Shown here: positions 1 to 6,896 of the stretch, piece after piece
Layout: every line of letters starts with the position of its first letter
Numbering within the stretch: the stretch's first letter is position 1
NCBI GenBank assembly: GCA_965232975.1
Contig: CBDDRG010000063.1
Location: 1 to 24,179, forward strand
Source of the DNA: CBDDRG01 sp965232975
GTDB taxonomy: Bacteria; Pseudomonadota; Gammaproteobacteria; Pseudomonadales; Porticoccaceae
Direction of reading: 5' to 3'
DNA length: 24,179 nucleotides
Position numbers and translations under genes: made by a program
Notes under the pieces: generated by a model
What the model was told of the DNA's origin: nothing
Databases searched by the model: none
The model's input: only the letters and a program-made list of their open reading frames with translations

Positions 1-743
1 GCCGCGTTGACGCGTTCGTATTCGGGGGTGCTGGGGGTTTTCGGCGCGGCCTCGGCATCCGCCGCGTCATCGTCATCGTCGACACTGCCCGCTGGCGACT
101 TGACCATCTCGACCGGCACGGCGATGTGATCGGAGTATTTCTTGACCAGACTGCGCAGGCGCCAGGGGCTGAGGTATTCCTTGGCATCGTCCTTGAGATG
201 CAGTGTCACCTGGGTGCCGCGCGCGGCGCGGTCAATGGTCTCGACAGTGAACTCGGCCTCGCCGGAACAGCTCCAGCGCACGCTCTCGCCGGCCGCGGTA
301 ACGGCGCCACGGGGTTCGACGACGATCCGGTCGGCGACCAGAAAGCCGGAATAGAAGCCGACGCCAAATTGACCGATGAGGTTGGCGTCCTTTTTCTTGT
401 CGGCGCTGAGTGCACCCAGAAACTCGGCGGTACCCGAGCGCGCGATGGTGCCCAGATTCGCGATCACTTCGGCGCGCGACATGCCGACGCCGTTATCGGT
501 GACCTGCACCGTGCCGGCGGCCTCATCGATATCGATGCGAATGCCGAGGTCGGGCGTCTCCTCCATCAGTGCCGGGTTGGCCAGCGCCTCGAAACGGAGT
601 TTGTCGGCGGCGTCGGAGGCATTGGAGATCAGCTCGCGGATGAAAATATCCCGGTTGCTGTACAACGAGTGGATCATCAGGTGCAGCAGCTGCTTGGCTT
701 CGGTCTGAAACCCCAGGGTTTCGGCGGGCGCGTGGTCGGACAT
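1..743 (-). CDS. htpG: Molecular chaperone HtpG (Hsp90), N-terminal part, cut by window edge
   Basis: Cytosolic ATP-dependent Hsp90 chaperone. About 247 N-terminal residues of a protein usually near 630 residues are present; the gene runs off the left edge. The GHKL (Bergerat) ATPase domain is clear: the opening GFQTEAKQLLHLMIHSLYSN, then RELISNASDASDKLRF, the nucleotide-binding DNGVGM near residue 83, GTIARSGT, and the lid motif GQFGVGFYSGFLVAD. The domain ends around KYSDHIAVPVE, and the acidic stretch after it (VDDDDDAADAEAA) is the charged linker position seen in the family. The ATG at 743 is chosen because GGAG (750-753 on this strand) lies 6 bases upstream and the protein begins as HtpG does. 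The gene is divergent from the Nudix gene, and a terminator-like hairpin lies 38 bases upstream of its start. Confidence 0.97.
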   Translation of the reverse strand, partial: MSDHAPAETLGFQTEAKQLLHLMIHSLYSNRDIFIRELISNASDAADKLRFEALANPALMEETPDLGIRIDIDEAAGTVQVTDNGVGMSRAEVIANLGTIARSGTAEFLGALSADKKKDANLIGQFGVGFYSGFLVADRIVVEPRGAVTAAGESVRWSCSGEAEFTVETIDRAARGTQVTLHLKDDAKEYLSPWRLRSLVKKYSDHIAVPVEMVKSPAGSVDDDDDAADAEAAPKTPSTPEYERVNA

Positions 744-780
744 GGCGTTCTCCATCGGTGGCGATTATTCCAGCAGGATG

Positions 781-811
781 TTGAAAAAGGGCTTTCCCGC
801 CCTTTTTTCAA
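781..811 (-). terminator. Terminator-like hairpin upstream of htpG
   Basis: Arms TTGAAAAAGGGC and GCCCTTTTTTCAA pair almost perfectly around a short loop. Read on the minus strand it gives GGGC, a 6-base loop, GCCC and five T, the shape of an intrinsic terminator; it is also symmetric enough to act on the other strand. It lies only 38 bases before the htpG start codon. It is therefore either the end of an upstream transcript, an attenuator in the htpG leader, or one unit of the repeat cluster that continues to 941. Confidence 0.5.
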
Positions 812-846
812 CCCGGCTCGTCGCGGTACACGCCCGCGACGGCCTC

Positions 847-941
847 CGAAGATCAAGCACTTAGCGTGCTTGATCTTCGTGCAAGCCATCCTTGGCTTGC
901 TTTAACAGGCCGTTGAAAAGCGTTTTTCACCAGCCTGTTAA
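847..941. repeat. Cluster of three stem-loops (REP/BIME-like) in the htpG-Nudix spacer
   Basis: Three inverted repeats follow each other. At 847-879 there are perfect 14-base arms (CGAAGATCAAGCAC) with a 5-base loop. At 881-900 the arms are GCAAGCC/GGCTTGC. At 902-941 the arms are TTAACAGGC/GCCTGTTAA enclosing a second small stem TGAAAA/TTTTCA. Together with the hairpin at 781-811 they fill most of the 341-bp divergent spacer 744-1084. The remaining bases (942-1084) show no gene; they must hold the Nudix promoter, which I could not pinpoint. REP-like nature is inferred from form only. Confidence 0.55.
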
Positions 942-1084
942 GTCGCAAATCGATCCAGCCATGCGAGTTGGGGGGCGCTGGCCGGATTTTCAAGCGCAAC
1001 TGGTGGCGCGCAGGGGCAACGGGATGGCGCCAGACGCGGTTACGCCGTATCGTAGGCCACCTTTTATGCCGCCTGGATTTCGCC

Positions 1085-1918
1085 GTGAGCAGCAGTGCCC
1101 AGACCCCCACCCCGCTCCACTACGCCGCCACCGTGATGCTGGTGCGCGACAGCCCCCGCGGCGTCGAGGTGCTGATGCTGGAGCGCAGCGGCAAGTCGGA
1201 ATCCTTCGGCGGCGGCTTCGTGTTTCCCGGCGGCAAGGTGGATTTGCACGACGCCCACCGCGACTACGCGGCGCTGTACACGGGCCACACGGACGCCGAC
1301 GCCAGCGCCATTCTCAAGGTGCCGCGATACGGTCTGGCCTACTGGACCGGGGGCATTCGCGAGTGTTTCGAGGAGGTCGGCATCCTGCTCGCCTGCGACC
1401 GCCAGGGCGAGATCATCAGCTTCCACGACCCAGCGGTGAAACAGCGCTTCGCCGCCCACCGCGACCGCCTGAACCGGGGCGAGACCAACCTGCTGGATAT
1501 CTGCCGCGCGGAAAACCTGCGCCTCGCCACCGACCGGATGGTCTATTACAGCCACTGGGTGACGCCGGTGCCCAACCCCCGCCGCTTCGATACCCGCTTC
1601 TTCGTGTGTCGCGCACCCGCCGCCCAGGAGCCGATCATCGACAACCACGAGGCGGTGTCGCAGTGCTGGATCAACCCCGCCGAAGCGCTGCGCCGCGGCC
1701 GGGATGGCAGCTTCAATATCTTCTTCCCCACCATCAAGAACCTGCTCGGCATCGCCGCTTTCGCCGACACCGACAGCCTGCTCAAGGCGCTGTCGGCGCC
1801 ACGCGACATTCCGCGCATTCTGCCGCTGCGCGCGGTCGGCGCCGACGGCAGGGACTCCGTGCTGCTGCCGGGTGACGCGGGCTATCGCTACGACGAGCCC
1901 GCAGAGACCCACTACTGA
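1085..1918 (+). CDS. Nudix hydrolase with split Nudix box (NUDT19-like)
   Basis: Predicted 277-residue hydrolase of nucleoside-diphosphate-linked substrates. The Nudix signature is present but interrupted. FVFPGGKVD (about residues 44-52) carries the first glycines, and REcFEEvGIL (about 92-101) carries the catalytic Glu pair, with roughly 40 residues between them where the classic box has about seven. That split is known from eukaryotic NUDT19/RP2p, which hydrolyses CoA and acyl-CoA esters, and from its bacterial relatives, so a CoA-type substrate is a reasonable inference only. The GTG at 1085 is chosen because the conserved fold starts just after it (HYAATVMLVRD) and the Arg/Trp-rich upstream extension looks non-coding; no good Shine-Dalgarno is visible. 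It stands alone between two spacers. Confidence 0.85.
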   Translation: MSSSAQTPTPLHYAATVMLVRDSPRGVEVLMLERSGKSESFGGGFVFPGGKVDLHDAHRDYAALYTGHTDADASAILKVPRYGLAYWTGGIRECFEEVGILLACDRQGEIISFHDPAVKQRFAAHRDRLNRGETNLLDICRAENLRLATDRMVYYSHWVTPVPNPRRFDTRFFVCRAPAAQEPIIDNHEAVSQCWINPAEALRRGRDGSFNIFFPTIKNLLGIAAFADTDSLLKALSAPRDIPRILPLRAVGADGRDSVLLPGDAGYRYDEPAETHY

Positions 1919-1990
1919 GAGCCTGTTCAAGATCTCGATCAGGGGATGCAGCGCAAGGCAAATCGGACCGAAAAAGCGCTGCGTACACGG
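1918..1990. repeat. Possible half of a dispersed palindromic repeat
   Basis: Directly at the Nudix stop codon begins GAGCCTGTTCAAGATCTCG, followed by a stretch (to about 1990) whose wording resembles a dispersed imperfect palindrome I recall from gammaproteobacterial spacers. The mirrored right half is not found before the lpxR start at 2178, so at most a truncated copy is present. The motif GCCTGTT also ends the stem-loop cluster at 933. The rest of the spacer (1991-2177) shows nothing I can identify. Recognition rests on memory. Confidence 0.3.
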
Positions 1991-2177
1991 ACTATGTGCT
2001 CGCGCCCGGACGACAACTCCTCAGCCAGCAACTCAGCACAGCGACTGCACAGCGACCGACCTCGGCCGTGCTCACCGCGGACCACACAACGCTGAACAGA
2101 TGGCGCACTACCGCACGGAGGCTTCCCCCCAAAGTGGGCTGCGGTGATAATCGAATGCCCCTGCACGGATCAGATTT

Positions 2178-3209
2178 ATGAGGAAGTACGCTTGCTTGGC
2201 CCTGTTACTGGTTTGCGGCCTGGCGAGCGCCAGAGAAACAAATCCATGGACGGCAAATCTCTATTTCGAGAACGACCTGTTCGCTGGCACCGACAGCAAT
2301 TACACCAATGGCATCCGCATGTCCTGGATCTCGCCCGATCTGACGTCCTACGACGACGATGAAAGACTGCCGCCCTGGGTGCGACAAATGAACCGCCAGC
2401 TGCGCTTTTTTCACGACTTCCGCACCGGCCTCCACCGCAATCTGGCGATCACGCTGGGGCAGCGCATCTACACGCCGGAAAACCGCGCCGCCACCGAACT
2501 GCTCAAAGACCAGCGGCCCTATGCCGGCTATCTTTACACCGGCATCGCCTACCACACCCGCAGCAAAACCCAGCTCGACACCATTGAGATCGACCTGGGC
2601 ATCGTCGGCCCGTCCGCACAGGCGGAGCAGACGCAGGATGCCATTCACGACCTGCGCGGAATCAAGAAATGGCAGGGCTGGGACAATCAGCTCAAAGACG
2701 AGCCGGCGTTACAAATGTTGTACGAGCACAAGCGAATATGGTTTCGCCAACCCGCCGCCGGGGGCCTGCAACACGACTTTATCGGCCACGCGGGAGTCAG
2801 CCTGGGCAACGTGGCCACCTATGGCAACTTCGGTGGCGAATACCGGCTCGGCTGGGATCTGCCCAATGATTTCGGCACCTCGGCGCTGCGCCCGGGCGGC
2901 GACAACAGCGCGCCGGAGCGCGGCGATCCCCGCCTCGCCACCAGCAGACTGCCCATTTCAGGCGTGCACTGCTTTGTGTCGCTGGACGCCCGCTGGGTGG
3001 CGCGGGACATTTTTCTCGACGGCAATACCGTGCGCGACAGCCACAGCGTGGACAAGGAGCATGTCGTCGCCGACGTTGCGACGGGGATCAGTTTTTTGAC
3101 CGGGCGCTGGAAGGTGTCCTGGGCCTATGTAGTGCGCACCCGCGAGTTTGAGAAACAGCCGCACCATCAGGAATATGGCTCCATGAGCTTTTCGTACTCC
3201 TGGTATTAG
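2178..3209 (+). CDS. lpxR: LpxR-family lipid A 3'-O-deacylase (DUF2219)
   Basis: Outer-membrane beta-barrel enzyme of the LpxR family, which in Salmonella removes the 3'-acyloxyacyl chain of lipid A. The 343-residue protein has a Sec signal peptide (MRKYACLALLLVCGLASA, likely cleaved after Ala18). It then has the family's N-terminal active-site block FENDLFAGTDSNYTNG (residues 30-45), QRPYAGYLYTGIAY (112-125), a GPSAQAEQTQDAIH segment (144-157), and GWDNQLKDEP. The chain ends in aromatic SFSYSWY, typical of a barrel's last strand. Length is close to the family norm (about 320-340). The ATG at 2178 starts the signal peptide; its ribosome site is weak. It is followed after 3 bases by ubiC. The family is well supported; the exact substrate is not shown. 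Confidence 0.88.
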   Translation: MRKYACLALLLVCGLASARETNPWTANLYFENDLFAGTDSNYTNGIRMSWISPDLTSYDDDERLPPWVRQMNRQLRFFHDFRTGLHRNLAITLGQRIYTPENRAATELLKDQRPYAGYLYTGIAYHTRSKTQLDTIEIDLGIVGPSAQAEQTQDAIHDLRGIKKWQGWDNQLKDEPALQMLYEHKRIWFRQPAAGGLQHDFIGHAGVSLGNVATYGNFGGEYRLGWDLPNDFGTSALRPGGDNSAPERGDPRLATSRLPISGVHCFVSLDARWVARDIFLDGNTVRDSHSVDKEHVVADVATGISFLTGRWKVSWAYVVRTREFEKQPHHQEYGSMSFSYSWY

Positions 3210-3212
3210 GGG

Positions 3213-3806
3213 GTGGGCATCGACTGCCAGAGACGCGCAGACCCTGCTGCGCAATCCCGACCTGAACCTGTGTGGCGAAGCTATCGCCGCCCACCGGCGC
3301 GGCTGTCGCCGGGACACTGGCGCCCCTGGTTGCTCGACCGCGGCTCCTTGACGCAGCGCCTGGTGGCACTGAGCGGCGGGCAGTTTCGCGTACAGGTTTT
3401 GGCACAGCGTATCGCCGTGCCGCGCTTGTCGGAACGCCGGGCACTGGGGCTGCCGCCGCGCCAATTGGCGCTGATCCGCGAAGTCGTCCTGCGCGGCCGC
3501 GACCAGCCCTGGGTATTCGCGCGCAGCGTACTGCCGCTGGCAAGCCTGACCGGTTCGCTGCGACGCTGGCGCAAGCTCGATGCGCGCCCGCTGGGCGCGC
3601 GGCTGTTCAGCTATCCGCAACTGCGACGGGGCGCACTGGAGACCGCCAATCTGCGCGCCGCTGCGCTGCCCCTGCACCCCGACACCAGCTTGCCGCCGGA
3701 GACCAAACTGTGGGGGCGTCGCTCGCTGTTTTTCGTCCATGGCAAGCCGCTGCTGGTGTGCGAAATCTTTCTCCCCGCACTGTTGCAGACGCAGCCCCCA
3801 CCCTGA
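3213..3806 (+). CDS. ubiC: Chorismate lyase
   Basis: Cytosolic enzyme that cleaves chorismate to 4-hydroxybenzoate and pyruvate, the first committed step of ubiquinone synthesis. Family landmarks are WLLDRGSLTQRL near the N-terminus, the core REVVLRGRDQPWVFARSVLP with the product-binding Arg, PLGARLF, and the C-terminal KLWGRRSLF...GKPLLVCEIFLP holding the catalytic Glu. At 197 residues it is a little longer than the 165-residue E. coli enzyme, and the extra residues are at the N-terminus. I used the GTG at 3213, 3 bases after lpxR; a GTG at 3270 would give a length nearer the family norm, and neither has a good ribosome site. ubiA follows, which supports the call. Confidence 0.92.
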   Translation: MGIDCQRRADPAAQSRPEPVWRSYRRPPARLSPGHWRPWLLDRGSLTQRLVALSGGQFRVQVLAQRIAVPRLSERRALGLPPRQLALIREVVLRGRDQPWVFARSVLPLASLTGSLRRWRKLDARPLGARLFSYPQLRRGALETANLRAAALPLHPDTSLPPETKLWGRRSLFFVHGKPLLVCEIFLPALLQTQPPP

Positions 3807-3899
3807 CGACCCGCTCGCCGACGCGGGCGCTGTTAGAATGTGGCGCTGACGAATTTGCGTCGCCAATCCCGACACTCAGCGAGCCGATACCCCAACGCC

Positions 3900-4769
3900 A
3901 TGCCCGCGCTACTGTCCCGCGCCCCCGCCTTTTGGCAGTTGATGCGCTTCCACAAGCCCATCGGCACCCTGCTGCTGTTATGGCCGACCCTAACGGCGCT
4001 GTGGTTTGCCGGCGCGGGTCGGCCGGAGTGGCCGCTGGTGGCAATCTTTACCCTCGGCGTCATCCTGATGCGCGCCGCCGGTTGCGTCATCAACGACTAT
4101 GCCGATCGCAACATCGATGGCCATGTCGAGCGCACCCGCGAGCGGCCGCTGGCGGCTGGTTTGATCCAACCCCGCGAGGCGTTGGCGCTGTTCGCCGCGC
4201 TCTGCCTGCTGGCGTTTTCGCTGGTGCTGCTGACCAACCGCGCGACGGTGCTGCTGGCCATCGGCGCCATCGCCATCGCCAGCGCCTATCCGTTCATGAA
4301 ACGCCACACCCATCTGCCCCAGGTGGTTCTGGGCGCGGCCTGGGCGTGGAGCATTCCGATGGCGTTCATGGCGCAAGCCGAGACGCTCCCCATGCAGATC
4401 TGGGTGTTCTACGCCGGCGTGCTGCTGTGGACGGTGGCCTTCGATACTTTTTACGCGATGGTGGATCGGGCCGACGACGTCCGCATCGGCGTCAAATCCA
4501 CGGCCATTCTGTTTGGGCGCCGGGATCTGGCGATCATCGCGCTGCTGCAGGCGCTGGCGCTGGCGGCGTTCGCGCTCACTGGCCGCTATTTCAACCGCGG
4601 TCTCGTCTACTTTGCGGCGCTGGCCGGCATCGGTGCGCTGTTCGCGTACCAGCAAGTGATTGCCCGCCGTCGCGAGCGCGCCCCCTGCATGCGGGCATTC
4701 TTGAACAATCAATGGGTGGGCGCCCTGTTGTTTGGCGGTGTCGCGCTGGATTACCAGCACGGCGCCTGA
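3900..4769 (+). CDS. ubiA: 4-hydroxybenzoate octaprenyltransferase
   Basis: Integral inner-membrane prenyltransferase that attaches the polyprenyl tail to 4-hydroxybenzoate, the product of the preceding UbiC. The two Asp-rich, Mg-diphosphate-binding motifs are plain: NDYADRNID (about residues 64-72) and DTFYAMVDRADD (about 182-193). Around them are the family blocks KPIGTLLLLWPT, LMRAAGCVINDYADR, YPFMKRHTHLPQVVLGAAW and GVKSTAILFG, and several hydrophobic helices. The ATG at 3900 gives 289 residues against 290 in E. coli and a matching N-terminus. A longer frame from a GTG at 3840 adds a polar stretch that the family lacks. The ubiC-ubiA pair upstream of phoBR is the Pseudomonas arrangement. 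Confidence 0.96.
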   Translation: MPALLSRAPAFWQLMRFHKPIGTLLLLWPTLTALWFAGAGRPEWPLVAIFTLGVILMRAAGCVINDYADRNIDGHVERTRERPLAAGLIQPREALALFAALCLLAFSLVLLTNRATVLLAIGAIAIASAYPFMKRHTHLPQVVLGAAWAWSIPMAFMAQAETLPMQIWVFYAGVLLWTVAFDTFYAMVDRADDVRIGVKSTAILFGRRDLAIIALLQALALAAFALTGRYFNRGLVYFAALAGIGALFAYQQVIARRRERAPCMRAFLNNQWVGALLFGGVALDYQHGA

Positions 4770-4819
4770 ACCCGATGCGCGCGCCGCATTGCGGCGTCAG
4801 CCCCGGTCGGCGCCCCGGT

Positions 4820-4852
4820 TTGTCATAATGGCGCCACATTCCCGTCATCTAA
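4820..4852 (+). promoter_or_regulatory. Candidate degenerate Pho box (PhoB operator) upstream of phoB
   Basis: Three successive 11-base units can be read: TTGTCATAATG, GCGCCACATTC and CCGTCATCTAA. The first and third match the PhoB half-site CTGTCAT plus an AT-rich tail well, in exact 22-base phase; the middle one is poor. It ends 37 bases before the phoB start codon, a sensible place for autoregulation. PhoB autoregulation is known in enteric bacteria and Pseudomonas; binding here is inferred. Confidence 0.45.
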
Positions 4853-4889
4853 TCATCGCGAACCCCTAGCCTCGACGAGTGACAGGACG

Positions 4890-5621
4890 ATGACCGAAGC
4901 AACCATTTTGGTAGTGGACGACGAACCGGCGATTCGCGACATGGTGTGTGCAGCGCTCGAAGTCGCCGGCTACCGCTGCCTGCAAGCCGAAAACGCCCGC
5001 GATGCCCACGCCTTGATCATCGACCAGAACCCCGATCTGCTGCTGCTCGACTGGATGATGCCGGGCACCAGCGGCCTGGAGTTGCTGCGCCGGCTGCGCC
5101 GCGACGAACTCACCGCGCGCCTGCCGGTGATCATGCTCACCGCCAAAAGCGGCGAGGACAACCTGGTGCAAGGGCTCGAATCCGGCGCCGACGACTACAT
5201 CAGCAAGCCGTTCTCGCCGCGCGGACTGGCGGCGCGGATCAAGGCGCTGCTCCGCCGCCAGACCCCGGAGGACCCCGACCAGCCGATCAGCGTCAGCGAC
5301 CTGATATTCGATCCGTCGAGCCACCATGTCAGCATCGGCGGTGTGCCCGTGGCCATGGGGCCGACCGAGTTTCGCTTGCTGGGGTTCTTTGTCGGCCACC
5401 AGGAGCGGGTGTACTCCCGCGACCAGATTCTCAACCACGTCTGGGGCAGCAACGTGTACATGGACGAGCGCACCGTCGATGTCCATATTCGCCGCCTGCG
5501 CAAAGCGCTGGCCATCGAGGGCCACGACCGCCTGATCCAGACCGTGCGCGGCGCCGGCTATCGGTTTTCGGCCAAGCTCGCCAGCGCTCAAAGCGCACCC
5601 GCCGTCGACGTAGTTGATTGA
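4890..5621 (+). CDS. phoB: Phosphate regulon response regulator PhoB
   Basis: OmpR/PhoB-type response regulator that activates phosphate-starvation genes when phosphorylated by PhoR. The receiver domain (about 1-120) shows the acidic pair D10-D11, phospho-acceptor D54 (LLLLDWMMPG), T84 (VIMLTAKS) and K106 (YISKPF). The winged-helix DNA-binding domain (about 140-232) shows GPTEFRLLGFF, VYSRDQILNHVWG, ERTVDVHIRRLRKAL and the wing TVRGAGYRFS. At 243 residues it has a short Ala/Ser tail beyond the usual 229. A candidate Pho box precedes it, and phoR starts 9 bases after its stop codon, so the two form an operon. Confidence 0.96.
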   Translation: MTEATILVVDDEPAIRDMVCAALEVAGYRCLQAENARDAHALIIDQNPDLLLLDWMMPGTSGLELLRRLRRDELTARLPVIMLTAKSGEDNLVQGLESGADDYISKPFSPRGLAARIKALLRRQTPEDPDQPISVSDLIFDPSSHHVSIGGVPVAMGPTEFRLLGFFVGHQERVYSRDQILNHVWGSNVYMDERTVDVHIRRLRKALAIEGHDRLIQTVRGAGYRFSAKLASAQSAPAVDVVD

Positions 5622-5625
5622 GGAA
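5620..5625 (+). promoter_or_regulatory. Ribosome site for the TTG start of phoR
   Basis: GAGGAA overlaps the phoB stop codon and lies 5 bases before TTG at 5631. It decides the phoR start, since no ATG or GTG is available nearby in that frame that gives a PhoR-like N-terminus. The overlap suggests translational coupling of phoB and phoR. Confidence 0.7.
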
Positions 5626-5630
5626 CAGCG

Positions 5631-6896
5631 TTGCAACAGGGGCTACGCATTGAACTCCAGCGCATCGGGGCACTGGCTGTCGCGCTGGCGGCGATCGGCT
5701 TCGCCAACGGCTATACCCTCGCCACCCTGCTGGTGGGCGGCAGCCTGTACATGGCCTGGTTTCTGGTCAAAATCAACCGCCTGTACCGCTGGCTGGAGCA
5801 CGGCGGCCGCAGTCTGCCGCCCGACGCGAGCGGCGTCTGGGGCGACGTCTCCAACCAGCTCTACCGCCATCGCCAGCGCAACGCCCGCATTCAGCAGAGC
5901 TACCGCGCGGTGCTGCAGCGGGTGCGCAAAATCACCAGTGCCCTCGACGAGGGCATTCTGGTACTCAATACCCACCACTGCGTGGTGTGGTGGAACCCGC
6001 CCGCCGCCCGTCTGCTCCGCCTCCGCAAGGCAGATCTCGGCACCCCGGTCACGAACCTCGTGCGCGCGCCCCAGTTCGTCGATTTCATCCGCCAACGCCG
6101 CTTTGAGCAGGCCGTGGAGGTGCATGCCGGCCAGGGCGAACACCGCAGCCTGCAATTTTCCGGCAGCCTTTTTGGCGACAACGAGATTGCGCTGGTAATC
6201 CGGGACGTCACGCACCTGCGCCGCCTGGAACAGACCCGCAAGGAATTCGTCGCCAACATCTCCCACGAATTGCGCACGCCGCTGACGGTGTTGATCGGCT
6301 ATGTCGAAACCCTGCGCGAAAGTGGCGATCCGCGCTGGCAGCGAGCGCTCGACCAGATGGCCGAGCAGGCCGCGCGCATGAACGTACTCGCCGACGACCT
6401 GGTCATGCTGTCCCAGCTCGAAGCGACCGCCGCGCCGCTGGCGAACCGCCCGCTGCAACTCGCCAGCCTGCTGCGGCCCATCATCGACAGCGCGCTGGCG
6501 CTGAGCGCGGGCCGGCACCGCATCAGCTTGCAATGTGATGCCGACTTGAGCCTCACCGGCGACGCCAAGGAACTGCACAGCGCCTTCGCCAACCTGATCT
6601 ACAACGCCGTTGCACACAACCCCGCCGGCTGCGACATCGCGGTGCAGGTGGCCGCCAGCGCCGACGCCCTGACCGTGACCGTCGCCGACAACGGCGTCGG
6701 CATCGACCCCCGCCACCTGCCCCGCCTGACCGAGCGCTTTTACCGGGTCGACGACAGCCGCGCCGCCACCACCGGGGGATCCGGGTTGGGACTTGCCATC
6801 GTCAAGCATGTGCTGCTGCGCCATCACGGCCAGTTGGAGATCAACAGTGCGCCCGGCAAGGGATCCACCTTCACCTGCCGTTTCGGGTTGTCGTGA
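5631..6896 (+). CDS. phoR: Phosphate regulon sensor histidine kinase PhoR
   Basis: Inner-membrane histidine kinase that senses phosphate status through the Pst/PhoU system and phosphorylates PhoB. It has an N-terminal hydrophobic hairpin (about residues 11-46) with almost no periplasmic loop, as in PhoR. A basic linker follows, then a PAS domain (about 96-195, with ALDEGILVLN and the VIRDVTHLRRLEQ exit). The H box is FVANISHELRTPLT with phospho-acceptor His212. The HATPase domain has the N box NLIYNAVAHN (321-330), G1 DNGVGI, F box ERFYRVD and G2 GSGLGLAIVKHV. All catalytic boxes are intact in 421 residues (E. coli 431). The start is TTG. The stop codon overlaps the next gene's GTG by three bases. 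Confidence 0.95.
   Translation: MQQGLRIELQRIGALAVALAAIGFANGYTLATLLVGGSLYMAWFLVKINRLYRWLEHGGRSLPPDASGVWGDVSNQLYRHRQRNARIQQSYRAVLQRVRKITSALDEGILVLNTHHCVVWWNPPAARLLRLRKADLGTPVTNLVRAPQFVDFIRQRRFEQAVEVHAGQGEHRSLQFSGSLFGDNEIALVIRDVTHLRRLEQTRKEFVANISHELRTPLTVLIGYVETLRESGDPRWQRALDQMAEQAARMNVLADDLVMLSQLEATAAPLANRPLQLASLLRPIIDSALALSAGRHRISLQCDADLSLTGDAKELHSAFANLIYNAVAHNPAGCDIAVQVAASADALTVTVADNGVGIDPRHLPRLTERFYRVDDSRAATTGGSGLGLAIVKHVLLRHHGQLEINSAPGKGSTFTCRFGLS

Noticed and set aside
968..1084. Longer start for the Nudix protein (TTG at 968)
   Set aside because: The 39 extra residues are Arg/Trp-rich, unlike any Nudix N-terminus, and TTG has no ribosome site.
5643..6827. 394-codon minus-strand open frame opposite phoR
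   Set aside because: phoR has every kinase box in order; the opposite frame has no domain or start signal.
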